From Mesorhizobium sp. ORS 3359 (lineage in GTDB: Bacteria; Pseudomonadota; Alphaproteobacteria; Rhizobiales; Rhizobiaceae): a stretch of 59,720 nucleotides of DNA. The notes below the pieces were generated by a model, which ran no database searches, was not told the origin of the DNA, and saw nothing but the letters and a program-made list of their open reading frames with translations. The DNA lies in NCBI GenBank assembly GCA_000824845.1, contig CCNC01000014.1, positions 1-59,720 of the forward strand. The letters are read 5' to 3'. The translations under genes were made by a program, and so were the position numbers. Numbering within the stretch: the first letter of the stretch is position 1; every line of letters starts with the position of its first letter. Below, in pieces: positions 35,366-44,700 of this stretch.

Positions 35366-35413
35366 AGCATGATGCGCCAAAGCCGGGATAGGGCTTTGGA
35401 CAGGATCGTGCTC
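35365..35413. repeat. double-stem intergenic palindrome
   Basis: GAGCATGAT (35365-35373) pairs with ATCGTGCTC (35405-35413) and, inside, CCAAAGCC (35377-35384) pairs perfectly with GGCTTTGG (35392-35399). It begins at the end of the acyl-CoA dehydrogenase stop codon and ends 10 nt before the CoA ligase start. It is a rhizobial-type dispersed palindrome inside an operon. Confidence 0.65.
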
Positions 35414-35423
35414 GAACGAAAAG

Positions 35424-37508
35424 ATGGCCATGCATAAACTCGAACGTCTCCTGCGCCCTAAATCGATCGCCGTGTTCGGCGGGGCGCAGGCCGCCGCCGT
35501 CGTGGCTCAATCGATCAAGATGGGCTTTGCCGGCGAAATCTGGCCGGTGCATCCGACCAAGGAGGAGGTCGCCGGCCGCAAGGCCTACCGCTCCGTCGCC
35601 GACCTGCCTGGCGCGCCGGACGCTGCCTTTGTCGGCGTCAACCGGCATCTCACCATCGAGGTGATCAAGGCACTGGCCGAGCGCGGCGCCGGTGGTGCCG
35701 TCTGCTTCGCCGCCGGCTTCCTGGAGACCGAGGCCTATGACGAGGACGGCGAGCGGCTGCAGGCCGAGCTCGTCGCCGCCGCCGGCCAGATGCCGATCAT
35801 CGGCCCGAACTGCTACGGCCTGATCAACTATGCCGATGGCGCGCTGCTTTGGCCCGACCAGCACGGCGGCATACGGCTGGCCGAGGGCGGCAAGGGCGTC
35901 GCCATCATCACGCAATCCTCCAACATCGCCATCAACATGACGATGCAGAAGCGCGGGCTGCCGATCGCCTTTCTGATGACGGCCGGCAACCAGGCGCAGA
36001 CCGGCCTTTCGGAAATGGCGCTCGGCCTTATCGAAGACGAGCGCGTCACCGCGCTCGGACTGCATATCGAGGCCTTCGATTCGGTCGCCGGCTTCGAGAG
36101 GCTGGCGGCGCGGGCGCGCGAGCTGAAGAAGCCGATTATCGCCATGAAGGTCGGCCGCTCCGAACAGGCAAGGCAGGCGACCGTGTCGCACACCGCCTCG
36201 CTTGCCGGCTCGGACGCCGCCTCCGGCGCGTTCCTGAAGCGTCTGGGCATCGCGCGCATCGATTCCATTCCGGCCTTCATCGAGGCGCTGAAGCTATTGC
36301 ACATCACCGGTCCACTGCCGGGCTACAAGCTGTCATCGATGAGCTGCTCCGGTGGCGAGGCCTCCGTGATGGCCGACAGCGCCGAGGGGCGCTGGGTGCA
36401 TTTCCCGGCCCTGACGGCCGAACACCGCGCGCATGTCAAATCGACGCTCGGACCGCTAGTCGCGGTCGCCAACCCGCTCGACTACCACACTTTCATCTGG
36501 AACAACGAGCCGGCGATGACCGCGACCTTCACCGCCATGGTGTCGGGCGGCTTCGACTTGAACATGCTGGTGCTCGACTTCCCGCGCCCGGACCGCTGCT
36601 CGGATGTCGACTGGTGGGCGACGCTGCGCGCCTTCGAAGCGGCGCTGAAGACCAACAGGGCGCAAGGCGCGATCGTCTCCTCGCTGCCGGAAAACCTGCC
36701 GGAGGAATACACTGCAGGCCTGATGGCGCGCGGCATGGTGCCGTTGTTCGGTATTTCCGAAGCCATGGATGCCACCCAGGCCGCCGCTTTCATCGGCTGG
36801 GCCTGGCGCGAGCCGCAGGCGCAGCCGGTCGACACATCGGCCGCTGGTGCGTCCGAGGCCAAGCGCGTCACGCCGGACGAGGCCGAAGCCAAGGAAAGGC
36901 TGATCAAGGCCGGCCTGCCCGTGCCGAAGGGCGAGCGCGCCTCCAATGCGGTCGAGGCGGTGATCTCCTCCATGACGCTGGGTTTCCCGGTCGCTCTCAA
37001 GGCGCTCGGCGTGACGCACAAATCGGAAGTAGGCGCCGTCAGGCTGAATCTCAAGGATGCCGAATCCGTCAGCGCCGCCGCGCATGATTTGCTGCCGCTC
37101 GGCACCGGGCTCTATGCCGAGCGCATGGTGCGCGACGGCGTCGCCGAGCTGATCGTCGGCTTCACCCGCGACCCGATGTTCGGCGTGGTGATGACGCTGG
37201 GCACCGGCGGCGTGCTGGTGGAGCTTTTGCGCGACAGCGTGACGCTGATGCTGCCGGCGACGCGCGACGATATCGAGGCGGCATTGCGTGGGCTGAGGCT
37301 CTATCCGCTCCTCGAAGGCTATCGCGGCCGGCCGAAAGCCGACGTCAACGCCGCCATCGACGCCATCGCCGGCATTGCCGACTTCGTGCAGAAGAACGAA
37401 GGCGAGATCGAGGAACTCGACATCAACCCGCTGATCGTCTGCGCCGAAGGCAAGGGCGCCTGGATCGCGGACGCCCTCTTGGTGCTTGGAGAAAAGAAGA
37501 ATGGCTGA
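35424..37508 (+). CDS. acyl-CoA synthetase (NDP-forming), probable betaine/carnitine CoA ligase
   Basis: 694-residue fused alpha-beta enzyme of the ADP-forming acetyl-CoA synthetase family. The N-terminal CoA-binding domain has RPKSIAVFGGAQ and PIIGPNCYGLINYADG; the phosphohistidine loop is TVSHTASLAGSDAASGAF. The C-terminal ATP-grasp half begins near TPDEAEAKERLIKAGLPVPK and includes HKSEVGAVRLNL. It should activate gamma-butyrobetaine, crotonobetaine or carnitine to the CoA ester, replacing the AMP-forming CaiC of enterobacteria. ATG 35424 or 35430 could be the start. The caiD start lies 8 nt inside its end. Confidence 0.85.
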   Translation: MAMHKLERLLRPKSIAVFGGAQAAAVVAQSIKMGFAGEIWPVHPTKEEVAGRKAYRSVADLPGAPDAAFVGVNRHLTIEVIKALAERGAGGAVCFAAGFLETEAYDEDGERLQAELVAAAGQMPIIGPNCYGLINYADGALLWPDQHGGIRLAEGGKGVAIITQSSNIAINMTMQKRGLPIAFLMTAGNQAQTGLSEMALGLIEDERVTALGLHIEAFDSVAGFERLAARARELKKPIIAMKVGRSEQARQATVSHTASLAGSDAASGAFLKRLGIARIDSIPAFIEALKLLHITGPLPGYKLSSMSCSGGEASVMADSAEGRWVHFPALTAEHRAHVKSTLGPLVAVANPLDYHTFIWNNEPAMTATFTAMVSGGFDLNMLVLDFPRPDRCSDVDWWATLRAFEAALKTNRAQGAIVSSLPENLPEEYTAGLMARGMVPLFGISEAMDATQAAAFIGWAWREPQAQPVDTSAAGASEAKRVTPDEAEAKERLIKAGLPVPKGERASNAVEAVISSMTLGFPVALKALGVTHKSEVGAVRLNLKDAESVSAAAHDLLPLGTGLYAERMVRDGVAELIVGFTRDPMFGVVMTLGTGGVLVELLRDSVTLMLPATRDDIEAALRGLRLYPLLEGYRGRPKADVNAAIDAIAGIADFVQKNEGEIEELDINPLIVCAEGKGAWIADALLVLGEKKNG

Positions 37509-38283
37509 CGTCATCACCACCCGCCGCGAAGGCGCGATCCTCGAGGTCACGCTCGACCGGCCGAAGGCCAATGCCATCGATCTCAAGACGTCGCGGCTGA
37601 TGGGCGAGACCTTCAAGGCGTTCCGCGACGATCCGGAGCTGCGGGTGGCCATCGTCAAGACGGCCGGCGACAAGTTCTTCAGCGCCGGCTGGGACCTGAA
37701 GGCGGCCGCCGCCGGCGATGCGGTGGACGGCGACTATGGCGTCGGCGGCTTCGCCGGGCTGCAGGAACTGCGCGACCTCAACAAGCCGGTGATCGCCTGC
37801 GTCAACGGCATGGCGGTGGGCGGCGGTTTCGAACTGGCGCTGTCCTGCGACCTCATCTACGCCTCGGACCATTCCTCCTTCGCGCTGCCCGAGATCCGCG
37901 CCGGCACGCTGGCTGACGCCGCGACGATCAAGCTGCCGAAGCGCATCCCCTACCACATCGCCATGGACCTTCTGTTCACCGGCCGCTGGATGGATGTCGC
38001 CGAGGCGCATCGCTGGGGCCTGGTCAACGAGATCTTGCCCAAGGACAAGCTCGAGGAGCGCGTCTGGGAAATCGCAAGGTTGCTCGCCAGCGGCCCGCCG
38101 CTGGTCTTCGCCTCGATCAAGGAGACGGCGCGGGTGGCCGAGGCGCTGACCTTCCAGGACGCCATGAACAAGGTGACGAAAAGGCAGCTTCGGACCGTCG
38201 ACATCCTCTACGGGTCGGAAGACAATATGGAAGGGTTCAGGGCGTTCGCCGAGAAGCGCGATCCGGTGTGGAAGGGACGATAA
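37501..38283 (+). CDS. caiD: carnitinyl-CoA dehydratase
   Basis: 260-residue crotonase-fold enzyme interconverting crotonobetainyl-CoA and L-carnitinyl-CoA. Similarity to E. coli CaiD is visible along its length: LDRPKANAID, KFFSAGWDLKAAAAG, GGGFELAL, SFALPE and the identical C-terminal FAEKRDPVWKGR. The oxyanion-hole segments are intact. ATG 37501 overlaps the ligase stop, so the two are coupled. This is the strongest single anchor for the carnitine/gamma-butyrobetaine assignment of the cluster. Confidence 0.9.
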   Translation: MADVITTRREGAILEVTLDRPKANAIDLKTSRLMGETFKAFRDDPELRVAIVKTAGDKFFSAGWDLKAAAAGDAVDGDYGVGGFAGLQELRDLNKPVIACVNGMAVGGGFELALSCDLIYASDHSSFALPEIRAGTLADAATIKLPKRIPYHIAMDLLFTGRWMDVAEAHRWGLVNEILPKDKLEERVWEIARLLASGPPLVFASIKETARVAEALTFQDAMNKVTKRQLRTVDILYGSEDNMEGFRAFAEKRDPVWKGR

Positions 38284-38291
38284 CGTCGGAG

Positions 38292-39251
38292 ATGACGGCG
38301 TCATCCAACATGACTGACTACAAAACCCTGATCGACGCCGAGACCTGGGCCTTCATCGAGAAGACCAACTCCTATTATCCGCCTGATACGATCGACTACA
38401 CGATCACCCAGCAGCGCGCGATCTACGACCGGATGTGCCGGGAGTTCTTTGCCGGCTATCCGCAAGGCGTGACGGCGGAGACAACTGCCGTTGCCGCACC
38501 AACCAACAGCATCTCGATCCGCATCTACCGCAACGCGGCCCCGAACAAGGCCGCGATGGTGCTCTATATCCATGGCGGCGGCTTCATCCTTGGCGGATTG
38601 GACAGCCATGACGATGTCTGCGCCGAGCTTTGCGCCCGCACCGGCTTCGAGGTGGTCTCGCTCGACTACCGGCTGGCGCCGGAGAATCTGCACCCGGCCG
38701 CCTTCGACGACGCCATGGACGCCTTCGAATGGGCCGCCAAGACCTATGACTGCCCGGTCCTGCTCTGCGGCGACAGCGCCGGCGGCAATCTCTGCGCGGC
38801 GGTTGCGCATGCGACGCGCGGCCATGCCAAGAAGCCGGCCGGCCAGGTGCTGATCTATCCCGGCCTCGGCGGCGACCACTCGAAGGGCTCTTACGTTACG
38901 CATGCCGAGGCGCCGATGCTGACCGTGCGCGACCTCGACTTCTACAAGCACATCCGCACCGGCGGCGTCGACATGGCCGGCGACATCACGCTCTACCCGC
39001 TCGCCGACGCCGATTTCGCGAACCTGCCGCCGACGGTGCTGATCACCGCGCAATGCGATCCGCTGTCGTCCGACGGCGAAGCCTATCGCGACCGCGTCAT
39101 CGCGGCTGGCGGACGCGCCTTCTGGTTCGAGGAGCCCGGCCTTGTGCACGGATACCTCAGGGCCCGGCACATGGTTGGCCGTGCGCGAACTAGCTTCACC
39201 CGCATCGTCGAGGCGGTTTCGGCGCTCGGGCGCGGCGACTGGATCTGGTGA
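38292..39251 (+). CDS. alpha/beta hydrolase, HSL-type esterase
   Basis: 319 residues from the ATG at 38292; ATG 38310 and a GTG at 38268 are alternatives, as none has a well-spaced ribosome-binding site. The oxyanion motif is YIHGGGFILGG, the nucleophile is Ser162 in LLCGDSAGGNLC, and the remaining triad members are probably in TAQCDPLSSDGEAYRD and EPGLVHGYLR. It begins 8 nt after caiD. It might hydrolyse acylcarnitines, or serve as the CoA thioesterase missing from the cluster. Both are guesses from position. Confidence 0.83.
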   Translation: MTASSNMTDYKTLIDAETWAFIEKTNSYYPPDTIDYTITQQRAIYDRMCREFFAGYPQGVTAETTAVAAPTNSISIRIYRNAAPNKAAMVLYIHGGGFILGGLDSHDDVCAELCARTGFEVVSLDYRLAPENLHPAAFDDAMDAFEWAAKTYDCPVLLCGDSAGGNLCAAVAHATRGHAKKPAGQVLIYPGLGGDHSKGSYVTHAEAPMLTVRDLDFYKHIRTGGVDMAGDITLYPLADADFANLPPTVLITAQCDPLSSDGEAYRDRVIAAGGRAFWFEEPGLVHGYLRARHMVGRARTSFTRIVEAVSALGRGDWIW

Positions 39252-39254
39252 CCC

Positions 39255-39356
39255 TAGAGCGGTTCACCGTTTCACGGAAAGGGCGAACCGCTCTATCTCC
39301 TTGTTTTTGCGCAATTCGGACGGAAAACCGCTCACACTTTTCCTGGAATTGCTCTA
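39255..39356. repeat. RIME/REP-like intergenic element
   Basis: TAGAGCGGTTC (39255-39265) pairs perfectly with GAACCGCTCTA (39285-39295). The element continues through GCGCAATTCGGACGGAAAAC to a closing GCTCTA near 39351-39356 that can pair with the opening TAGAGC. This matches dispersed palindromic elements common in Rhizobiales intergenes. It lies just after the hydrolase and may end the carnitine transcript. The remaining stretch, 39357-39705, holds no gene that I can support. Confidence 0.75.
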
Positions 39357-39705
39357 GGGCGCTTTCCGCTCCGCTATGCTGACATGAACCTTTCCTCGCC
39401 GGCCGGCGACTGACGGCCAGGCGCCGCAATGGTGCGGCCCGGAAAGGAAAGCCGCCATGACTAGAAACCCAGGGACTTCGCGGTCTCCGGGAACAACGGG
39501 AGTCCAGCGCGATCACCGCCTTCGGGATGGAGTTGATGCGCTGGGCTTCCGGCTGATTCCGTTGACCCTGCGGAAGAGCCGTCGTATCGTCGCAAGGAGG
39601 AAAGCGGACAATTCGATCGGGGAAGAACGTGCTGCAACGCCGCGCCTTGCCCTGGTTGGCGCGGCGAGAATGGACGTTTCTCCCAGCGGCTTCGGGGGGA
39701 GTTCA

Positions 39706-41700
39706 ATGTCTGGCGTTCGCGGCTCGTTCCTGCGTTCTCACGGCGGCCGTTTGCGCCGCGCGATCGCTGCAAGCAGCGGAATTCTGGCTTTGGCGCTGTC
39801 CGCCGGCCTGTGGATCGGCGGCGCGGCGCAGGCGCAGGAAACCCAGATCATCTATCCCGGCTCGATGGCGGTCACCGGCTTTCCGGGAACCATCATTCCC
39901 GATTTCGACCCTCCCGATTCCGAAAAGGGGGGTCTGCCGCCCGGCGTCGACCCGGTCGACGAGACCTTCATAGATACATCCCGCGCATCCTTGCGCGTTT
40001 TCGACGTCTCGCATCTCGGCGGGCCCGCCTCCGGCCAACTTGTCTTCACGCCGCCGCCCTTCGAGGTGACGGCCGGGCAGATCGGCGAGGTGTTCGGCCT
40101 GACTTATGACGATGGCGTGCGCGACGGCGTGCCGTCGGGCATCCCGAACCTCTACGCGGCCGCGACCTCGCTGCACGGCATCGAGATCGTCACGCCGGAC
40201 GCCGACAATGACGGAAGGCCGGAACGGCAGCGCCGCGGCGCCGCGGGCGCGGTCTTCATGGACGGCCAGTTCGGCACCGAGAATGGCGGCGGCCCAGGCA
40301 CGATCTGGAAGATCGACGGCATCACGGGTGCCGTCTCCAAATTCGCCGACATCGACACCAACAGTGGGCCGGGCATCGGCAACCTCGCCTTCGATCCGAC
40401 CCATCGCGAGTTCTTCGCTTCGGATCTCGACACCGGGTTGATCCACCGCATCGATATCGAGGGCAACCTGATCGACAGCTTCGACCATGGCGTCTCCGGA
40501 CGACCGGCGCATGGGCTTGCGCCGGTCGCCGATGACGGCGCCCCAATGGACATCCAGGCTGCCGCTTTCGACGCGGAAGACCCCGCGACCTGGGGCTACA
40601 CGCAGGATACGCGCCGCGTCTGGGCCGTCGCCTATCATGGCGGCCGGCTCTACTATTCCGTCGGCGAGAAGGCCGAAATCTGGTCGGTCGGCATTGCGAG
40701 CGACGGAAGCTTCGCAGGCGATCCGCGCTGGGAGCTGACGGTCAAGGCGGACCAGGATTATGCCGTCACCGACATCGCCTTCGACAACAAGGGCTTCATG
40801 TATCTCGCCCAGCGCGGCCCGATCGAAAACCGCTATGATTACGGCCGCTTCGCCTCCTCCGGCAAAGGCGAGCTGATCCGCTACTGGCGCGAGGACCCGG
40901 ACGATCCGGCGACGGAATCGGCCTGGGTCGAGGTTCCAGAGGAATATGCGGTCGGCTTCCCGCAGGGCAACCGCCAGTCGGCCGGCGGCGTCGACCTGCA
41001 ATATCGCTATGACGCCGAAGGCAATCTCGACACGTCCGTCTGCACCGACACCGTCGTCAACACCGGTGACAAGCTGCGCGACAATCCCGAGCTTGCCGAG
41101 CGGCTTGCCGCCGGCGGGCCGCTTGCCGTGCATGGCGTGCAATTGACGCCGAGCGCGCTGGTCAAGCCCGCCAACGTGCCGCCCTTCGGCTCGTGGTTCG
41201 TCGACTTCGACGGCTATTTCGAGGACCCGGACGTGCAAGGCCATGTCGGCGACGTCAGGGTCTGGCGCCCCTGCGAGGGCCGCGCCGGCTATTACGAGGA
41301 AATCCCCGGCGGCTACCTGCCTCCGTTCTATCCGCCCGACTTCCCGCCGCCCGGCAATCTGCCGCCCTGCGTCGATGTCGAGGACGTGCATTATTACTGC
41401 ACGCCGCGCGGGCTGCGGGCCGAACTCACGCTCCATGACCATGCCGGCTTCGGCGGCGATTCGATCAAGGCACAGTCCAGGACGCCCGGCGTCGGGGTGA
41501 CCACCCCCATGTCGCATGTCCCGGGCAAGCCCTACACGGTCGACATCACCGGCCATGACCCTGGCGACACCGTCAATGTCGGGCTCTGCTTCTACCGCAA
41601 GTCCGACCAGGACAAGGGTGGCTATTATCCTTGCTGCAAGATGACGCTGCCGCTCAGAACGCCAGCCGTCGACTGCGAAGCGCCGAGGAGGGAAAGATGA
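39706..41700 (+). CDS. secreted beta-propeller-like protein of unknown function
   Basis: 664 residues, not matched to a named family. ATG 39706 has GGGGGGAG just upstream and begins a signal peptide (LRRAIAASSGILALALSAGL to AQAQ, about residue 44). An in-frame ATG at 39457 would add 83 residues whose codons lack GC3 bias. The middle has propeller-type blades (GTIWKIDGITGAVSKFADID; IHRIDIEGNLIDSFDHG; VTDIAFDNKGFMYLAQRGP). A Pro-rich linker leads to a C-terminal domain (about 559-650) ending in YYPCCKMTLPL, which recurs in the next protein. The stop overlaps the next start (ATGA). Confidence 0.75.
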   Translation: MSGVRGSFLRSHGGRLRRAIAASSGILALALSAGLWIGGAAQAQETQIIYPGSMAVTGFPGTIIPDFDPPDSEKGGLPPGVDPVDETFIDTSRASLRVFDVSHLGGPASGQLVFTPPPFEVTAGQIGEVFGLTYDDGVRDGVPSGIPNLYAAATSLHGIEIVTPDADNDGRPERQRRGAAGAVFMDGQFGTENGGGPGTIWKIDGITGAVSKFADIDTNSGPGIGNLAFDPTHREFFASDLDTGLIHRIDIEGNLIDSFDHGVSGRPAHGLAPVADDGAPMDIQAAAFDAEDPATWGYTQDTRRVWAVAYHGGRLYYSVGEKAEIWSVGIASDGSFAGDPRWELTVKADQDYAVTDIAFDNKGFMYLAQRGPIENRYDYGRFASSGKGELIRYWREDPDDPATESAWVEVPEEYAVGFPQGNRQSAGGVDLQYRYDAEGNLDTSVCTDTVVNTGDKLRDNPELAERLAAGGPLAVHGVQLTPSALVKPANVPPFGSWFVDFDGYFEDPDVQGHVGDVRVWRPCEGRAGYYEEIPGGYLPPFYPPDFPPPGNLPPCVDVEDVHYYCTPRGLRAELTLHDHAGFGGDSIKAQSRTPGVGVTTPMSHVPGKPYTVDITGHDPGDTVNVGLCFYRKSDQDKGGYYPCCKMTLPLRTPAVDCEAPRRER

Positions 41701-44700
41701 GCGATCTCGCCCACTCCCGCTTCGCTTCGCGCAAAACCGTCATGGAGACGATCATGAAACCGCTGTCATATGCCAGGCGCGGCGCGCGCTGGCTTATGGC
41801 GGCCGGTATCGCCGTCGCCATGACGCCGGCTCTGCCGGCGCTCGCCCAGGACCAGGCTCCGGCCGCGACCAGCCAGGCCGCCAATCCGGCACGCGGCATC
41901 AACGCGGAACTTGCGCGGATCGTGCCCTTCTTCACCAAGAAGGGCGGCCAGAGAAGCTGCGATACGGTCGAATATGTCCTGAGCTTCGGCATCCATGGCG
42001 ACCCGCAGGACTTCGACCGGCCAAGCGTGGCTGCCTTGCTCAAGGCGACAAGGCTCGATTTCAGGGACCAGCTGCCACACGGCCTGCAGATTGTCAGCGT
42101 CAATGTCGCCGGTGACGGCACCAGCGCCTCCGGCGGACCGCTGCCGGCTGCTTCCATCAGCACGTCGGCCGGCCCGAACGACACGGCGAGCGTTTCCAAT
42201 TTCCGCATCAGCGCTGCCAACCTCGATGGCGCGGGTGCTGCGAACGAACGCGTCATAACCTTCCGGATCACCGCCAAGATAGACCATGCGGCCTTCCCCG
42301 CACCGGCGACGATCGACAACCAGGGAGAGGTCAAGGTCTCGCTGCGGGGCGGACCGGCAACGACCATCCCCTCGCAGGATCCGGACAAGCCCGACGACGG
42401 CGATTTCCTCACCGGCGTGAAAACCTCGATCAGGATCGACCTGACCAAATGCAACCCGCCGCCTCCGCCTCCAAGCAAGGAATGCTTCAAGGTCGAGCGC
42501 GGCACGGTCGATTGCGTGCCCGGCGGCGGCGCTTTCATCTACCACATGCCGGTCGGACCCGAGATGGGCGGCAAATGGGTGCAGGTGTCGACGACCACCG
42601 CCGGCATCAGCATCGTTCCCGATACGCAGAAAGTGCCGGCCGGCGGCGGTGTGCTGAACTGGAAGATCATCGGCGCCTCGCCCGGCGAGGCCATCCACCT
42701 CATCGTCACCGGCATCGAGACCTATGCCGGGCCGAAGGAGGGTTGGGGGCTCTGCTGCACGCAGGTGATCGACATCGTCATCCCGCGTGATCTGAGATGC
42801 CCGCCGAAGGACAAGGAGCCGGACCTCAAGGTCGAGAAACATGCCGACGTGCCGCGCTGCACGATGTCCGGCGGCTGCGACTTCACCATCACCGTCACCA
42901 ATGTCGGCGACGCGCCCTACAACGGCAAGATCGTGCTCGACGAGGTGACGTTGCCGGCAGGCTCGGTGCTGACCACGGGGCCGAATGCGCCCTGGGTCTG
43001 CGTGCCCGGCACGACGCCGATGACCTGCACCTATCCGCCAACGACGCTCAACCCCGGCGCCTCGGTCAACCTCAAGCTCGGCTTCAAGCCGGCTGGCGGC
43101 TGGCAGGGCGGCGCGTTGCGCAACTGCGCCGCTTATGACTACCAAGCCAGCGGCAAGCCGCTGTTCGGCAGCCAGCAGAACGACCGCGGCTGCGCTTCGA
43201 TCCCGATCTGCCGCCGTGGCGATCGCGATCCGCAGTGCAACCCGCCGGTCGAGCAGAAGGTCGACCTGATCCTGAAGAAGCGCGCCCGCACCCCGGTCTG
43301 CACGCCGGACGGCGTCTGCACTTTCGTGATCGACATCATCAACAACGGCACCGGCACCTATAACGGGCCGCTGACGGTGATCGACACCTATCCGGGCGGC
43401 GCGCCGACCTCGTCGACCTTCGGGCCGAGCCCGCCATGGGCTTGCGGACCGAACGGGCCTGGACAGTTCCGCTGCGACAATGCCGGCATCGCGCTGCCTC
43501 CGGGCGCCTCGACACCGATCGTTGTCAAGGCGGTGATGCCGGCAAACTACCGGCCGGACACGGTCGAGAACTGCGCCGAGGTGAAAGGCATTCCCGGCGA
43601 GGTCGACCTCGCCAACAACAAGGCCTGCGCGACCGAGCGCATCCGCCATCCGAATGGCGGCCAGCCCGGCCTGCGCATCACCAAGACATGCGGCGGCGAT
43701 CAGCTCGTGCGTGCTGGGATGGTTTCCTGCCGGATCACCGTCAGCAATGCCGGCACCGCGGCCCCCACAGGTCCGGTGCGGGTGAACGACGCCGCCACGC
43801 TGGTGTCGGGCGGAGCGCCCGTCCAGATCCAGACCGTCACCCCTGACGGCGCGGAGTGGACCTGCGGTCCGGTGCCTGCCAACACGCTGTCGTGCCAGAT
43901 TCTCGGCGCCGTGATGACGCCCGGAACCAGCCGGCACTTCGACGTGACGGTGAGCGGCAATGGCGCGTTCGAGAACTGCGCACGCGGCAGTTTTGGGCCG
44001 GCGCCGGGCGACGACATCGTCTACCCGATCGGTCAGGCCTGCGCGAAGGGCGGCGGCGCCTCCACCATCCGCGTCGAGAAGACCGGCGATGCCGAATGCC
44101 AGCCGGGAGAACCCTGCTCGTTCGAGATCACCATCACGAATGACGGGCCGAACCCCTTCTCAGGTCCGGTCCGCATCGGCGACGCGATCGGCGTGGAGGG
44201 TCTCGGCCGGCTGGAAGGCGTTCAGATCACCTCGATCGGTCCGCCTTTTGGATGCTCGCCGGAACCGACGACGCTGCCTCTATCCTGCATTGCCAATCTG
44301 ACGCTGGGCGCCGGCGAAAGCCACAGCCACCACGTCACCGTGATCCTTCCCGAGGATGGGCGTCTCGCCGCTCTGCAGGGTTCGGTCAGCGGACAGAACT
44401 GCGTCGGCGTGCTTCCTCCGAACACGCCGGTGCAAGGCGGCGGCGACGTGCTGTCGCGCGATTTGACCAACGTCCAGGGCGATCGCGGCAAGGCTTATGC
44501 GTGCCATCCCTTCACCATCCGGCACGAGGTGAAGAACCAGTGCTTGTATGGACTGGTGATGAACTCGGCCGGCCGTTGCGTCTGCCCGGAGGGCACCACC
44601 TTCCGCAACGGCCAATGTTCGGCTGGTGGAGGCACAGGCGGCGGAGGCACCAAGCTCCTGCCGCTGCCGCCACCGCCGCGCTGCGTCCTGCTGCAGGGCC

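Noticed and set aside
39457..39705. N-terminal extension of the propeller-like secreted protein from an ATG with a fair ribosome-binding site
   Set aside because: The codons there lack GC3 bias and the 83 residues are non-hydrophobic and basic. The ATG at 39706 gives a better Shine-Dalgarno and a proper signal peptide.
41766..43937. 723-codon open frame on the minus strand opposite the large secreted protein
   Set aside because: It is a shadow of high third-position GC coding on the plus strand. The translation is Arg/Gly/Ala/Asp-biased with no recognisable domain, and the plus-strand protein has clear repeats and a signal peptide.
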